Positions 1 through 6,508 of a stretch of DNA of 16,092 bases are shown piece by piece; the first letter of the stretch is position 1; each line of letters starts with the position of its first letter. The stretch is taken from positions 1-16,092 of the forward strand of contig JBHJHE010000041.1 of assembly GCA_050331095.1 (NCBI GenBank), in the 5' to 3' direction. The translations under genes were made by a program, and so were the position numbers. The notes under the pieces are model-generated. The model did no database searches and had not been told where the DNA came from. It saw only the letters and a list, made by a program, of their open reading frames with translations. The DNA is from MED-G105 sp050331095 (GTDB lineage: Bacteria > Pseudomonadota > Alphaproteobacteria > Caulobacterales > Parvularculaceae).

Positions 1-187
1 CTATCACTACGACAGTCACGACCGGCTGCGAGAGCACCTCGCCACCTTCTTAGACGCCTACAACTTCGCCAAGCGCCTGAAGACCCTACGCGGCCTCACG
101 CCCTTCGAGCACGTCGTCCGGTGCTGGACCGAAGAGCCCGAACGCTTCAGAAATAATCCAACCCATCACATGCCGGGACTGAACATA
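1..187 (+). mobile_element. IS481-type insertion sequence remnant, right part, no terminal repeat seen
   Basis: The left edge of the window lies inside an IS481-like element, shown by the transposase tail encoded here. Recognisable transposase sequence ends near 187 and the antisense VOC coding sequence already covers the same bases from 166. There is therefore no room for the usual non-coding tail and terminal inverted repeat, and none is visible. I read this as a truncated remnant. The extent to the left is unknown. Confidence 0.55.
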
Positions 188-223
188 ATGATGGCCTCAT
201 TACCTTCGGAATCCTTGAACTGA
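2..223 (+). CDS. IS481 family transposase, C-terminal fragment (5' end outside window)
   Basis: The frame starting at base 2 gives 73 codons before TGA. It contains the typical C-terminal integrase-core tail of IS481 transposases: YHYDSHDRLREHLATFLDAY, then NFAKRLKTLRGLTPFEHV, a WTEEPERFR block, and the family's usual ending HHMPGLN(I). Homologues normally stop right after this ending. Here the frame runs on for about eleven unrelated residues (MMASLPSESLN), so the native stop seems lost and the element joined to other DNA at about 185-190. The DDE catalytic residues would lie upstream and cannot be seen. The gene is probably a non-functional tail, though an intact 5' part outside the window cannot be excluded. 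Confidence 0.7.
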   Translation, partial: YHYDSHDRLREHLATFLDAYNFAKRLKTLRGLTPFEHVVRCWTEEPERFRNNPTHHMPGLNIMMASLPSESLN

Positions 224-525
224 CGAAGCTCCCCGACCGTAGGGATAGCATAGGCTTCGCCGGTCAAACTGCCGCCCGCAGTCGAAATTCGTTCCGCAGT
301 ATCCGAAAGGTCATCCACCGCAAACGAGCACTCGATCCCCTTTCGACCGGCGGGCACCGGCTCGCGACGTTTCTGCAAGGCCCCTTGAATACCGGCACCT
401 TCGATGATGTAGAAATCCGGCGGTCCCCAAGCTTTGAACCGCCAGTCGAATACGGCTTCATAGAAGCGGCGAGCACGTTCCACATCGTCCGCCTCAATGG
501 CGAAATGGGCGAGCTTGTTAGGCAT
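166..525 (-). CDS. VOC family (glyoxalase/bleomycin-resistance fold) protein
   Basis: This 119-residue protein has the single-repeat vicinal oxygen chelate pattern. An N-terminal beta strand with His7 (LAHFAIEADD) leads into the RARRFYEAVFDWRF helix (residues 17-30). A PPDFYII strand, a second-half IECSFAVDDL strand-turn and a C-terminal FKDSEGNEAIIM strand follow. The family covers metal-dependent lyases, dioxygenases and binding proteins, so the substrate is unknown. The ATG at 525 has a GGGAGA ribosome site seven bases upstream. It lies 60 bp behind the DUF1801 gene on the same strand and is probably co-transcribed with it. Its last five codons (FSPGM) are the antisense of the transposase ending MPGLN, so the natural C-terminus appears replaced by IS sequence. 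Base composition is less GC-rich than the genes after 1448. Confidence 0.8.
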   Translation of the reverse strand: MPNKLAHFAIEADDVERARRFYEAVFDWRFKAWGPPDFYIIEGAGIQGALQKRREPVPAGRKGIECSFAVDDLSDTAERISTAGGSLTGEAYAIPTVGELRQFKDSEGNEAIIMFSPGM

Positions 526-553
526 TGCGTGCGTCTCCCTGGATGATTTGAAG

Positions 554-567
554 GGGTCGAAAGACCC
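554..567. other. Short perfect hairpin between the DUF1801 and VOC genes
   Basis: GGGTC (554-558), GAAA (559-562) and GACCC (563-567) form a five-base-pair perfect stem with a four-base loop. On the plus strand the loop is a GNRA tetraloop; on the transcribed minus strand it reads UUUC. No T-tract follows on either strand, so it is not a standard terminator. It could be a processing or stabilising hairpin between two co-transcribed genes, or chance. Confidence 0.3.
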
Positions 568-585
568 GTTCCGATTTCGAGTATG

Positions 586-1032
586 CTAACCTGTCTTGAC
601 CTTTGAAATGAGGTGGTTCTTGTCGGTGGCAGGCCCTCCCAGTTTATCGAGGGCATGCGCCACAGCTTGTTCGATCAGAGCCACCAAATCCGCATTCTCC
701 AAAACGCTCGGCGAGTCGACGGGCACGTGTCGAATGCGCGAGCCTGTTCCTGTGAGCAATCCCGCAGGGTCGTTGAGCTCCGTGCCGGAATTGAAGCCCA
801 GGTTCAAATGCTGCCCATAGACGGCGATATGGCAAAAGGCGTGCTTTAGCTGACGAGACACGCTGTAAACCGAGGACAGGGCATGGGTGTGATAAAGCAG
901 CTCGTTGCTGTCAGGATAGACCCCGAGGACCATTGAACGAACATCGCGGTAGAGAAATTGCTGCGGGACCGGCTTGTCGGACAGGACGCGCTCAAAATCA
1001 GGGTGAATGCTGGCTGGGTCTACAAGGTCCAT
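586..1032 (-). CDS. DUF1801 domain-containing protein
   Basis: This 148-residue soluble protein has the hallmarks of the DUF1801 (YdhG-like) fold. An N-terminal helix-rich segment is followed by aromatic strands, the signature HLNLGF (75-80), then DPAGLLTGTGSRIRHV (88-103) and a C-terminal helix (VALIEQAVAHALDKL). The biochemical role of the family is not established. Such genes often stand beside ArsR regulators, SRPBCC/AHSA1 proteins and VOC proteins. That matches the VOC gene downstream and the ArsR fragment upstream on the same strand. The ATG at 1032 is preceded by AGAGGA about ten bases away. A promoter-like pair of hexamers lies at 1060-1087. GC content is lower than in the chromosomal block to the right, suggesting transfer together with the VOC gene. 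Confidence 0.8.
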   Translation of the reverse strand: MDLVDPASIHPDFERVLSDKPVPQQFLYRDVRSMVLGVYPDSNELLYHTHALSSVYSVSRQLKHAFCHIAVYGQHLNLGFNSGTELNDPAGLLTGTGSRIRHVPVDSPSVLENADLVALIEQAVAHALDKLGGPATDKNHLISKVKTG

Positions 1033-1059
1033 GCGTCTGACATCCTCTTGAATTCTTCA

Positions 1060-1087
1060 ATGCTATACGGTGTTATAGCTTAGTCAA
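1060..1087 (-). promoter_or_regulatory. Sigma70-like promoter for the DUF1801-VOC pair
   Basis: Read on the minus strand, TTGACT (1087-1082, five of six to consensus) is separated by 16 bases from TAGCAT (1065-1060, four of six). The DUF1801 ATG follows 27 bases after the -10 element, a sensible distance for this strand. The local stretch is AT-rich compared with its surroundings. No competing -10/-35 pair of equal quality was seen nearby. Confidence 0.5.
1062..1079. promoter_or_regulatory. Inverted repeat GCTATA-N6-TATAGC, candidate operator
   Basis: GCTATA (1062-1067) and TATAGC (1074-1079) form a perfect six-base inverted repeat around a six-base spacer. The 18-bp palindrome covers the spacer and part of the -10 element of the promoter at 1060-1087, the position expected for a repressor operator. 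A dimeric winged-helix regulator of ArsR or similar type would suit the dyad. The ArsR fragment next door is broken, so the actual regulator, if any, must lie elsewhere. Confidence 0.4.
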
Positions 1088-1131
1088 TCCAGTGGTTATT
1101 TCGTATTGCCCCCGGCGTCCGCTTCCGGCGA

Positions 1132-1320
1132 TTATCGGTCATTTTGATTGAGTATGGACCCTAGAACTTTCAGGTAACGGAGGAATGACGGGGCGTAATG
1201 TCGAACCGCCCGGCGAGCGCCGTCGCCGTCCGCAAGCCGCGCGATCGCGGCCCGCCGCGTCGGGTCCGACAGCGCCTGGTCGAGCGCGTCGGTGCGCGTT
1301 TCTGGCGATAAACCAGCCAT
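1132..1320 (-). pseudogene. Degraded ArsR-type regulator fragment
   Basis: From the ATG at 1320 the frame reads LDQALSDPTRRAAIARLADG, the classic start of an ArsR/SmtB winged-helix domain. Near 1216-1230 the homology moves to another frame (ALAGRFDITP, the usual start of the recognition-helix region). Near 1190 it returns to the first frame as FLRYLKVLG, matching the family's VSRHLKVLE. After about 1159 the similarity stops, the DNA turns AT-rich and the frame ends at 1132. Two compensating small indels plus loss of the dimerisation half indicate a pseudogene. The first part has native high-GC codon use. No clear Shine-Dalgarno precedes the ATG. Alternatively the short frame encodes an unrelated 62-residue peptide, which I think less likely. 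Confidence 0.5.
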
Positions 1321-1447
1321 AGTGCTAACGATGTGCGCAGCGCGTCGGTCGTCAACGACAACTAGCTTTTCGGCTAAAGAAATTTGACGAGGGCGGAACG
1401 CGCGAGGATCGGTTAGACTTTCCGCGAAGGCGAAGAAAGGGCCGACG

Positions 1448-2155
1448 ATGTCGACGACCGCAGAGACGAAGGATGTCGAGGCGCCGAAGCGCTCCTTAAA
1501 GGACCTGGGCCACGACCTCGACGCCGCGCCAGAGGAGATGGTCGCCCGGGCGCGGGCGTTCAGCGAGACCATCGCGCGCCGCCATACGATCCGGGATTTC
1601 GCGTCCGATCCCGTTCCCCTTGAGGCGATCGAGCACTGCATCGCCGCCGCCGGCCGCGCGCCGTCGGGCGCCAACCCCCAGCCCTGGCACTTCGTCGTCG
1701 TGGCGGACGCTGACGTGAAGCGGCGCATCCGCGAGGCCGCGGAGGAGGAGGAGCGGGCGTTCTACGGCGGACGGGCGGGCGAGGAATGGCTCGGCGCGCT
1801 GGCGCCGATCGGCACGGATGCGGACAAACCTTTTCTGGAGACCGCGCCCTATCTCGTTGCCGTGTTCGCACAGCGCCGCGGCGGCGTCGATGCTGGCGAC
1901 GATAAAAAGAACTACTACGTCAACGAAAGCGTTGGCATCGCGGTCGGCTTTCTGATCGCCGCGCTCCACGACGCCGGGTTCGCGACCCTGACGCACACGC
2001 CGAATCCCATGACGTTTCTGCGCGAGATTTTGGGCCGTCCGGAGACGGAGAAGCCTTACGTGCTCGTCGTCGTCGGCAAGCCGGCGGCGGACGCCGCCGT
2101 GCCGCTTCACGCCCTGAAGAAGAAGCCGCTCGCCGAGATCATGACGGTCGTCTAG
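1448..2155 (+). CDS. Nitroreductase family protein, iodotyrosine deiodinase-like
   Basis: This 235-residue flavoprotein resembles the iodotyrosine deiodinase branch of the nitroreductase superfamily more than ordinary nitroreductases. FMN-binding features are RRHTIRDF (44-51) and APSGANPQPWHF (71-82). The active-site lid carries E102, Y106 and K127 with the same spacing (four and 21 residues) as human IYD E157, Y161 and K182, which grip the amino-acid part of halotyrosine. The ending KKKPLAEIMTVV matches the deiodinase C-terminus. Expected activity is FMN-dependent reductive dehalogenation of halotyrosines or a related phenol reduction; the substrate is inferred. It should be cytosolic, as no signal peptide or membrane segment is seen. 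The ATG at 1448 follows AAAGGG at a suitable distance. It heads a plus-strand run with the cupin gene 81 bp downstream. Confidence 0.85.
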   Translation: MSTTAETKDVEAPKRSLKDLGHDLDAAPEEMVARARAFSETIARRHTIRDFASDPVPLEAIEHCIAAAGRAPSGANPQPWHFVVVADADVKRRIREAAEEEERAFYGGRAGEEWLGALAPIGTDADKPFLETAPYLVAVFAQRRGGVDAGDDKKNYYVNESVGIAVGFLIAALHDAGFATLTHTPNPMTFLREILGRPETEKPYVLVVVGKPAADAAVPLHALKKKPLAEIMTVV

Positions 2156-2236
2156 ACGGCGCGCCTTGTCGGTGGGCTGAACGGTCCGCCGGCTGAACTG
2201 TCGATGGGCCGGACTGTCGCTGGGAGGAGGGACCCC

Positions 2237-2773
2237 ATGCCGAAAATCGATCGAGACGCCGCGCAGCGCTATGAGCGCCAGGCCTATCCCGGCCGATTGC
2301 GCAAGCGTACGGACGGTTGCTGGAAGATCCGCCTGTCGGACGCGGGCGGCCTCACGCAGTTCGGCGCCGGCGAGGTCACGCTGTCGCCCGGCGCGTCCAC
2401 CGGGCTCTACCATTGGCACGAGAACGAGGATGAATTCGTTTACGTCTTGGAGGGCGAAGTCGTGATGATCGAGGGCGGCGAGGAGCTGACGCTCGGGCCC
2501 GGCGACAGCGCGACGTTCAAGGCCGGCGCGCGCGTCGGCCATACGTTCGAGAACAGATCGAACGCGCCGGCCCGTCTCCTCGAGGTCGGAACGCGCTCGC
2601 CTGCGGGCGAGACCGCGTACTATCCGGGCCTCGACCTCGTCTATCGGCGCAACGGCACCGAGATTCGCTTCGAGGGCCGCGACGGCGGCCTTTATGCGGA
2701 GACGGACGACCCGCCCCGCCTCGCCGACGATCCGGAGAACGCGAAGCCCGCCTCGCCGCTCGACATTGAATGA
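2237..2773 (+). CDS. Cupin domain-containing protein
   Basis: This 178-residue protein has one cupin barrel. Motif 1 is YHWHENEDEFVYVLEGE with likely metal ligands H59, H61 and E66. Motif 2 follows as GPGDSATFKAGARVGHTFEN with H102. A C-terminal extension of roughly 60 residues (YYPGLDLVYRR, then an acidic tail) is common in cupins described as transcriptional-regulator-like or dioxygenase-like; no helix-turn-helix is present, so the ligand is unknown. The start at 2237 is preferred over the in-frame ATG at 2204 because GGGAGGAGGG lies immediately upstream of it. The stop overlaps the start of the next gene as ATGA, implying translational coupling. Confidence 0.85.
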   Translation: MPKIDRDAAQRYERQAYPGRLRKRTDGCWKIRLSDAGGLTQFGAGEVTLSPGASTGLYHWHENEDEFVYVLEGEVVMIEGGEELTLGPGDSATFKAGARVGHTFENRSNAPARLLEVGTRSPAGETAYYPGLDLVYRRNGTEIRFEGRDGGLYAETDDPPRLADDPENAKPASPLDIE

Positions 2774-3708
2774 CGCTTCTCCTCTCGAAGCGGGCGATCG
2801 CGGCGACCGCCGCGCTTTGCGCGCAGGCGACGCTCGCCGCCGAACCCGCTGACGACTTCACGCCGGTCATCGAGACCAGTGACGTCGATCTTTTCTACCG
2901 GCTCTACGAGGCGGCCGACGGGGCGCCGTCGGCGGAAACGCTGCAAACTGACTATATCGACGCCGGCTCGGAGGGCCTGAAGGCGCTCGCGCGCCGCCGC
3001 CGCGTTGACGGCGCGCGCATCGCCGAGGCGGTCGAGAAACGCCCTCGGCTCTACGAGAAGGCGCGCGATTGCGCGAACGTCCTTCCCGCCGCGAAGGCGC
3101 GCCTTGAAGACGCGTTGCGTCAATTACGGACGATCTACCCCGAAGCGCGCTTTCCCGCCGTCACGATCGCCGTCGGCCGCGGCAAGCCCGTCGGTATCGG
3201 CTATCCGGACACCGGCGTGCAGATCGGGCTTGAAGCGATGTGCGCGGCGGCGTTCCTCAATCCCGACATCGAGGACCGGTTCGTCCACGTGATCGCCCAT
3301 GAGTTCGTCCACGTGCAGCAATCGCCGGCGCTCGGGGCCAAGATCGAGGACGGCGAACCGACGGTGCTCGACGTGTCGTTGCAGGAGGGCGTCGCCGAAT
3401 TCGTCGGTGAGCTGATCTCAGGCGACATCGCCTACGGAAGCCTGCGCGGCGACGTCGCCGGCCGCGAGGCGGAGATCGAGCGCGCGTTTCTCGCGGACAA
3501 GGACAAAACCGATTTGTCCGTGTGGGTCTATAACTCGACGCCCGACGCGCCGGGCGACCTCGGCTACTGGGTCGGCTACCGGATCGCGCGCGCCTACCAC
3601 CGGAACGCCGAGGACAAGCGCCAGGCGATCCGCGAGCTCCTCGAGACCGATGACCCCGACGCGATCCTTGAAGCGAGCGGCTGGCGCCCCGGCGTCATCC
3701 TCGATTGA
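2770..3708 (+). CDS. Exported DUF2268-type putative zinc metallopeptidase
   Basis: This 312-residue protein starts with a signal-peptide-like segment (LLLSKRAIAATAALCAQATLAA, cleavage likely near 23-24), so it should act in the periplasm or outside. The zinc motif HEFVH is at 177-181. A second conserved glutamate block, LQEGVAEFVGELISG (204-218), follows about 30 residues later, as in DUF2268 predicted Zn-dependent proteases. The downstream GYWVGYRIARAYH segment is also typical of that group. Catalytic residues are intact. The substrate is unknown. Its ATG overlaps the cupin stop (ATGA at 2770-2773), so the two are probably expressed together. It ends ten bases before the convergent Sel1-repeat gene; no terminator hairpin with a T-run is visible there. 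Confidence 0.8.
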   Translation: MTLLLSKRAIAATAALCAQATLAAEPADDFTPVIETSDVDLFYRLYEAADGAPSAETLQTDYIDAGSEGLKALARRRRVDGARIAEAVEKRPRLYEKARDCANVLPAAKARLEDALRQLRTIYPEARFPAVTIAVGRGKPVGIGYPDTGVQIGLEAMCAAAFLNPDIEDRFVHVIAHEFVHVQQSPALGAKIEDGEPTVLDVSLQEGVAEFVGELISGDIAYGSLRGDVAGREAEIERAFLADKDKTDLSVWVYNSTPDAPGDLGYWVGYRIARAYHRNAEDKRQAIRELLETDDPDAILEASGWRPGVILD

Positions 3709-3718
3709 GCCGCGCGGC

Positions 3719-4495
3719 CTAATCGCGCAGCGACGGTTGGGCGCCGCCTAGGCGGGCGATCGTCAGTTTCGCGAGTTCGGCGCGGGCGCGCGGCTCGCCC
3801 GCCGCCCGCGCGCGTTCGAGCCAGACGCGGGCGATTTCGACGTCGGGCGAGGCGAGCGCCGCGTCCGCAGCGTCGCGGCGGCCCTTCAGCGCCATTAGGC
3901 CGAGCGCGGTGTGGGCGCGGGCGTCGCCGGACGCCGCGGCGAGGCGGTAAAGCTCGCCCGCGCGGTCGATGTCGCGAACGACGCCGAGGCCGCGTTCGTA
4001 CAGCGCGCCAAGGTCGCGCTGGGCGTCGACGTCGCCCTGGCGGGCGAGGTTCTTCAAGGCGCGATAGGTCGCCCAGTAGCGGCCGTCGTCGCGGGCGTCT
4101 TCGGCGGCGATGCGGCCGGCGGGGGCGACCGGGCCCGGCGTCGCTTCTTCGGCGAACCCGTTGAGGCGCCATTGCCCGGCGAACGTCGCGGTCTGGGAGG
4201 CGGCGAGGGGCGCGCCGGCGAGGCTGACGCGCACCGTGTAGTCGCCGGCCGTCGCGGGCGCGGCGGACGGCGTCGGCGCTGCGACGACGCCGGCGGTGAC
4301 CGCGACCGCGACGGCGCCGGCGAAGCCCGCGCGCAACGCCCGGCGGGACGCCGGGGCGCGTCGCCAGGCGACGCGCAGGCGACGCACGGTCCGCGGGCCT
4401 TTGCGGCGAGGACTGCGGGCGGTCGCCTCCGGGGCGTCAGGCGCCTCGGCATCGTTCGTCGCGGCGTCCGCCGTCTCGATTTGCGTCTCGGTCAT
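3719..4495 (-). CDS. Membrane-anchored Sel1/TPR-like repeat protein
   Basis: This 258-residue protein has a low-complexity acidic N-terminus (1-30), a strongly basic stretch (29-55), one hydrophobic helix (about 56-74) and an Ala/Pro linker. A C-terminal Sel1-like solenoid begins near 150 (DAQRDLGALYERGLGVVRDI, then AGELYRLAAASGDARAHTAL, and a further repeat about 218-245). The topology suggests cytoplasmic tail in and repeats out, a scaffold for protein contacts; the partner is unknown. The start at 4495 is chosen over a longer frame reaching 4834 because GGAGAGG precedes it and the longer frame overlaps thiE antiparallel to its codon bias. It is the last gene of the minus-strand block, 119 bp after thiE. 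Confidence 0.75.
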   Translation of the reverse strand: MTETQIETADAATNDAEAPDAPEATARSPRRKGPRTVRRLRVAWRRAPASRRALRAGFAGAVAVAVTAGVVAAPTPSAAPATAGDYTVRVSLAGAPLAASQTATFAGQWRLNGFAEEATPGPVAPAGRIAAEDARDDGRYWATYRALKNLARQGDVDAQRDLGALYERGLGVVRDIDRAGELYRLAAASGDARAHTALGLMALKGRRDAADAALASPDVEIARVWLERARAAGEPRARAELAKLTIARLGGAQPSLRD

Positions 4496-4513
4496 TGGCC
4501 TCTCCACTCGCGC

Positions 4514-4534
4514 GCCGGACGCGGGACGTCCGGC
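4514..4534 (-). other. Perfect eight-base-pair hairpin upstream of the Sel1-repeat gene
   Basis: GCCGGACG (4514-4521) pairs perfectly with CGTCCGGC (4527-4534) around a five-base loop. It lies between the thiE stop and the Sel1-repeat start, 18 bases before that ATG. No U-run follows on the minus strand, so it is not a canonical intrinsic terminator. It may dampen readthrough or translation of the last gene of the block. Confidence 0.35.
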
Positions 4535-4614
4535 CGAATTCCCGTTACCCCGCACGCCCCTGCGGTTGCGGACGGAACATGCGAGAGGCGTGCCAGTTTC
4601 TCCTGAAGCGAGCG

Positions 4615-5319
4615 TCAGCGTTCGGTCGCGACCGCGTCGCGGGCGGCGGCCCCGAGCGCCGCGTCGAGGGCGGCGTTGAAGGCGGCGACGGCGTTGGCGG
4701 GCCCCCCCGATGCGCCCCACACGGCGCTCGACGCCGCGACGAAGTCCGCCCCGGCGCGCGCGAGATCCCCGCAGTTCCCGGGCGCGATCCCGCCGATGGC
4801 GACGCTCGGCACGGTGGTCGCGAACCGCCACCACTCAAGGAGGTCGGGTCGCGCGCGGACCGGCGCGTCTTTCGTCTCGGTCGGAAAGAACGCGCCGAAG
4901 GCGACGTAGTCGGCGCCCGCCTCGGCGGCCTCGATCGCCAGGTGGCGGGAGGCGTGGCAAGTGACGCCGACCGTCGCGTCGGGCCCAAGGGCGGCCCGCG
5001 CCGCGGCGCAGTCGACGTCCGTCTGCCCCACGTGGACGCCGTCGGCGCCGGCGGCTTTGGCGAGGTCGGGCCGGTCGTTGACGAGAAACGCGACCCCGCG
5101 CGCCCGCAGGATCGGCGCGATCGCCGCGGCGACGTCGAGAACGACCTCGTCCGACGCCGGACCGTCCGCGGTCTTCAGGCGCAACTGAAAGCAGGCGACG
5201 TCGCCGCCGCCGAGCGCCGTCTCCAACATTCGGGCGAACGCGCTCGGCTCGTCGATCGTCGGCGGCGAGATCAGGTAGAGCCGGGTCCGGTCAGGAGCGC
5301 CGTCGGCGGGGTTGTCCAT
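4615..5319 (-). CDS. thiE: Thiamine phosphate synthase
   Basis: This 234-residue TIM-barrel enzyme couples HMP-pyrophosphate to the thiazole phosphate to give thiamine phosphate. ThiE landmarks appear in order: YLISPP (15-20), FQLRLK (44-49), FLVNDRPDLA (78-87), GADGVHVGQ (91-99), GVTCH (118-122), YVAFGAFFPTETK (138-150) and VAIGGI (173-178). The Asn-Asp pair at 81-82 belongs to the Mg-pyrophosphate site. The ATG at 5319 gives a length slightly above the family norm; no strong Shine-Dalgarno is visible, and an in-frame start at 5355 would add twelve unremarkable residues. It follows fba by 63 bp. Its place in a cluster with transketolase links coenzyme supply to a thiamine-diphosphate enzyme. 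It could also be a TenI-like paralogue, but the pyrophosphate residues argue against that. Confidence 0.88.
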   Translation of the reverse strand: MDNPADGAPDRTRLYLISPPTIDEPSAFARMLETALGGGDVACFQLRLKTADGPASDEVVLDVAAAIAPILRARGVAFLVNDRPDLAKAAGADGVHVGQTDVDCAAARAALGPDATVGVTCHASRHLAIEAAEAGADYVAFGAFFPTETKDAPVRARPDLLEWWRFATTVPSVAIGGIAPGNCGDLARAGADFVAASSAVWGASGGPANAVAAFNAALDAALGAAARDAVATER

Positions 5320-5382
5320 GGCGGAGGGCGTAGCGGCCGACGGTCGCGCGGGCAATCAGCGCCGTCGCGGGCCCCTTGGTTC

Positions 5383-6423
5383 TCAGGCGGCGTTTTCGAG
5401 CGCCGGGCTCCAGTCGCCAAGCTGCGCGAGGCCGTTCATCTTCGCGCGATGGGCGAAGGCGGCCTGCGCGGCGGGGATGTTCTCCGCCTTGCCGCCCCAG
5501 GCTTTGAGTGGCGCGGCCTGGAGAGCGCGGCCGTAGGAGAAGGACAAGGCCCACGGCGTCTTATCCGAGAAGCCGGCGTTCATGGCGTTGAGATGAGCGG
5601 TCGCCTGCTCGTCGGTTTGGCCGCCGGAGAGGAAGACGATGGACGGAACGGCGGCGGGCACCGCGGCGCGGAAACATCTGACGGTGAGCTCTGCGACTTC
5701 CTCGACGCTCGGCTGCTCGGGGCAGAGTTTGCCGGCGACCACCATGTTGGGCTTCAGCACCGTCCCCTCGAGGGCGACGTCCTGGGCGTAGAGCTCGTCG
5801 AAGAGCGATTTCAGCGCGTACTCCGTCACGTCGTAGCAGCGGTCGATGTCGTGGTCGCCGTCCATCAGGACTTCCGGCTCCACGATCGGGACGATGTTCG
5901 CCTCCTGACAGAGCGCCGCGTACCGTGCGAGGGCGTGGGCGTTGGTCGCGATGCACGGGCCGGACGGCACGGCTTCGTCGCCGTTGCGGCCGATGTCGAT
6001 CACCGCGCGCCATTTCGCGAACCGCGCGCCGAGGTCGTAATAGTCGGCGAGGCGCTCGCGCAGGCCGTCGAGACCTTCGGTGACCTTTTCGCCCGGCGCG
6101 CCCGCGAGGTCTTTTGCGCCCTTGTCGACCTTGATGCCGGGGATCGAGCCGGCGTCCTCGATCAGCTTGACGAGCGGCGAGCCGTCGGCGGCGTTCTGGC
6201 GGATCGTCTCGTCAAAGAGGATCACGCCGGAGATGCGCTCGCGCATCGCCTCGTCGGTGCGGAACAGCATCTCTCGATAGTCGCGGCGATTGTCTTCGGT
6301 GGAGGCGACGCCGATCGAATCAAAGCGCTTCTTGATGGTGCCGGTGGATTCGTCGGCGGCGAGAACGCCCTTGCCGGGGGCCGCTATGGCGATCGCGACG
6401 TTGTTCAGTCGTTCGAGATTCAT
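5383..6423 (-). CDS. fba: Class I fructose-bisphosphate aldolase
   Basis: This 346-residue enzyme is the Schiff-base (animal-type) aldolase that splits fructose 1,6-bisphosphate into dihydroxyacetone phosphate and glyceraldehyde 3-phosphate. Visible residues are D24 in GVLAADESTGTI, the GIKVDKG block (96-102), K137 in ARFAKWRAV, the PIVEPEVL segment (179-186) and the Schiff-base lysine K224 in EGTVLKPNMV. The C-terminus lacks the tyrosine found in animal enzymes, as is usual in bacteria. The ATG at 6423 is chosen because AAAGGGA sits six bases upstream; the longer frame to 6495 would run through the inverted-repeat leader. thiE follows 63 bp downstream. The leader with competing hairpins at 6437-6490 suggests its expression is controlled separately from the upstream genes. 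Confidence 0.95.
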   Translation of the reverse strand: MNLERLNNVAIAIAAPGKGVLAADESTGTIKKRFDSIGVASTEDNRRDYREMLFRTDEAMRERISGVILFDETIRQNAADGSPLVKLIEDAGSIPGIKVDKGAKDLAGAPGEKVTEGLDGLRERLADYYDLGARFAKWRAVIDIGRNGDEAVPSGPCIATNAHALARYAALCQEANIVPIVEPEVLMDGDHDIDRCYDVTEYALKSLFDELYAQDVALEGTVLKPNMVVAGKLCPEQPSVEEVAELTVRCFRAAVPAAVPSIVFLSGGQTDEQATAHLNAMNAGFSDKTPWALSFSYGRALQAAPLKAWGGKAENIPAAQAAFAHRAKMNGLAQLGDWSPALENAA

Positions 6424-6436
6424 GGCGCGTCCCTTT

Positions 6437-6490
6437 CCGGTTTCTCCCGCCCTCGCAAACCGGCCGCACGTATCCGGTTTTTGAGGCGGG
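6437..6490 (-). promoter_or_regulatory. fba leader with alternating inverted repeats (possible RNA switch or operator)
   Basis: Within the 85-bp gap before fba, CCGGTTT occurs at 6437-6443 and 6474-6480 with its complement AAACCGG at 6457-6463 between them. On the mRNA (minus strand) the middle segment can pair with the upstream copy as a long stem, extended by CCCGCC/GGCGGG (6446-6451 with 6485-6490), or with the downstream copy as a seven-base-pair stem. The downstream copy directly abuts the fba ribosome-binding site at 6430-6436. No U-run is present. The architecture suits a two-state leader; a protein operator made of repeated half-sites is the main alternative. Confidence 0.45.
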
Positions 6491-6508
6491 ACCACAAGTT
6501 CCGCGCCG

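Noticed and set aside
1170..1361. A 63-codon minus-strand open frame as an independent gene
   Set aside because: Only its end (ALAGRFDITP) is meaningful, as the frame-shifted middle of the ArsR remnant; the remainder is not protein-like.
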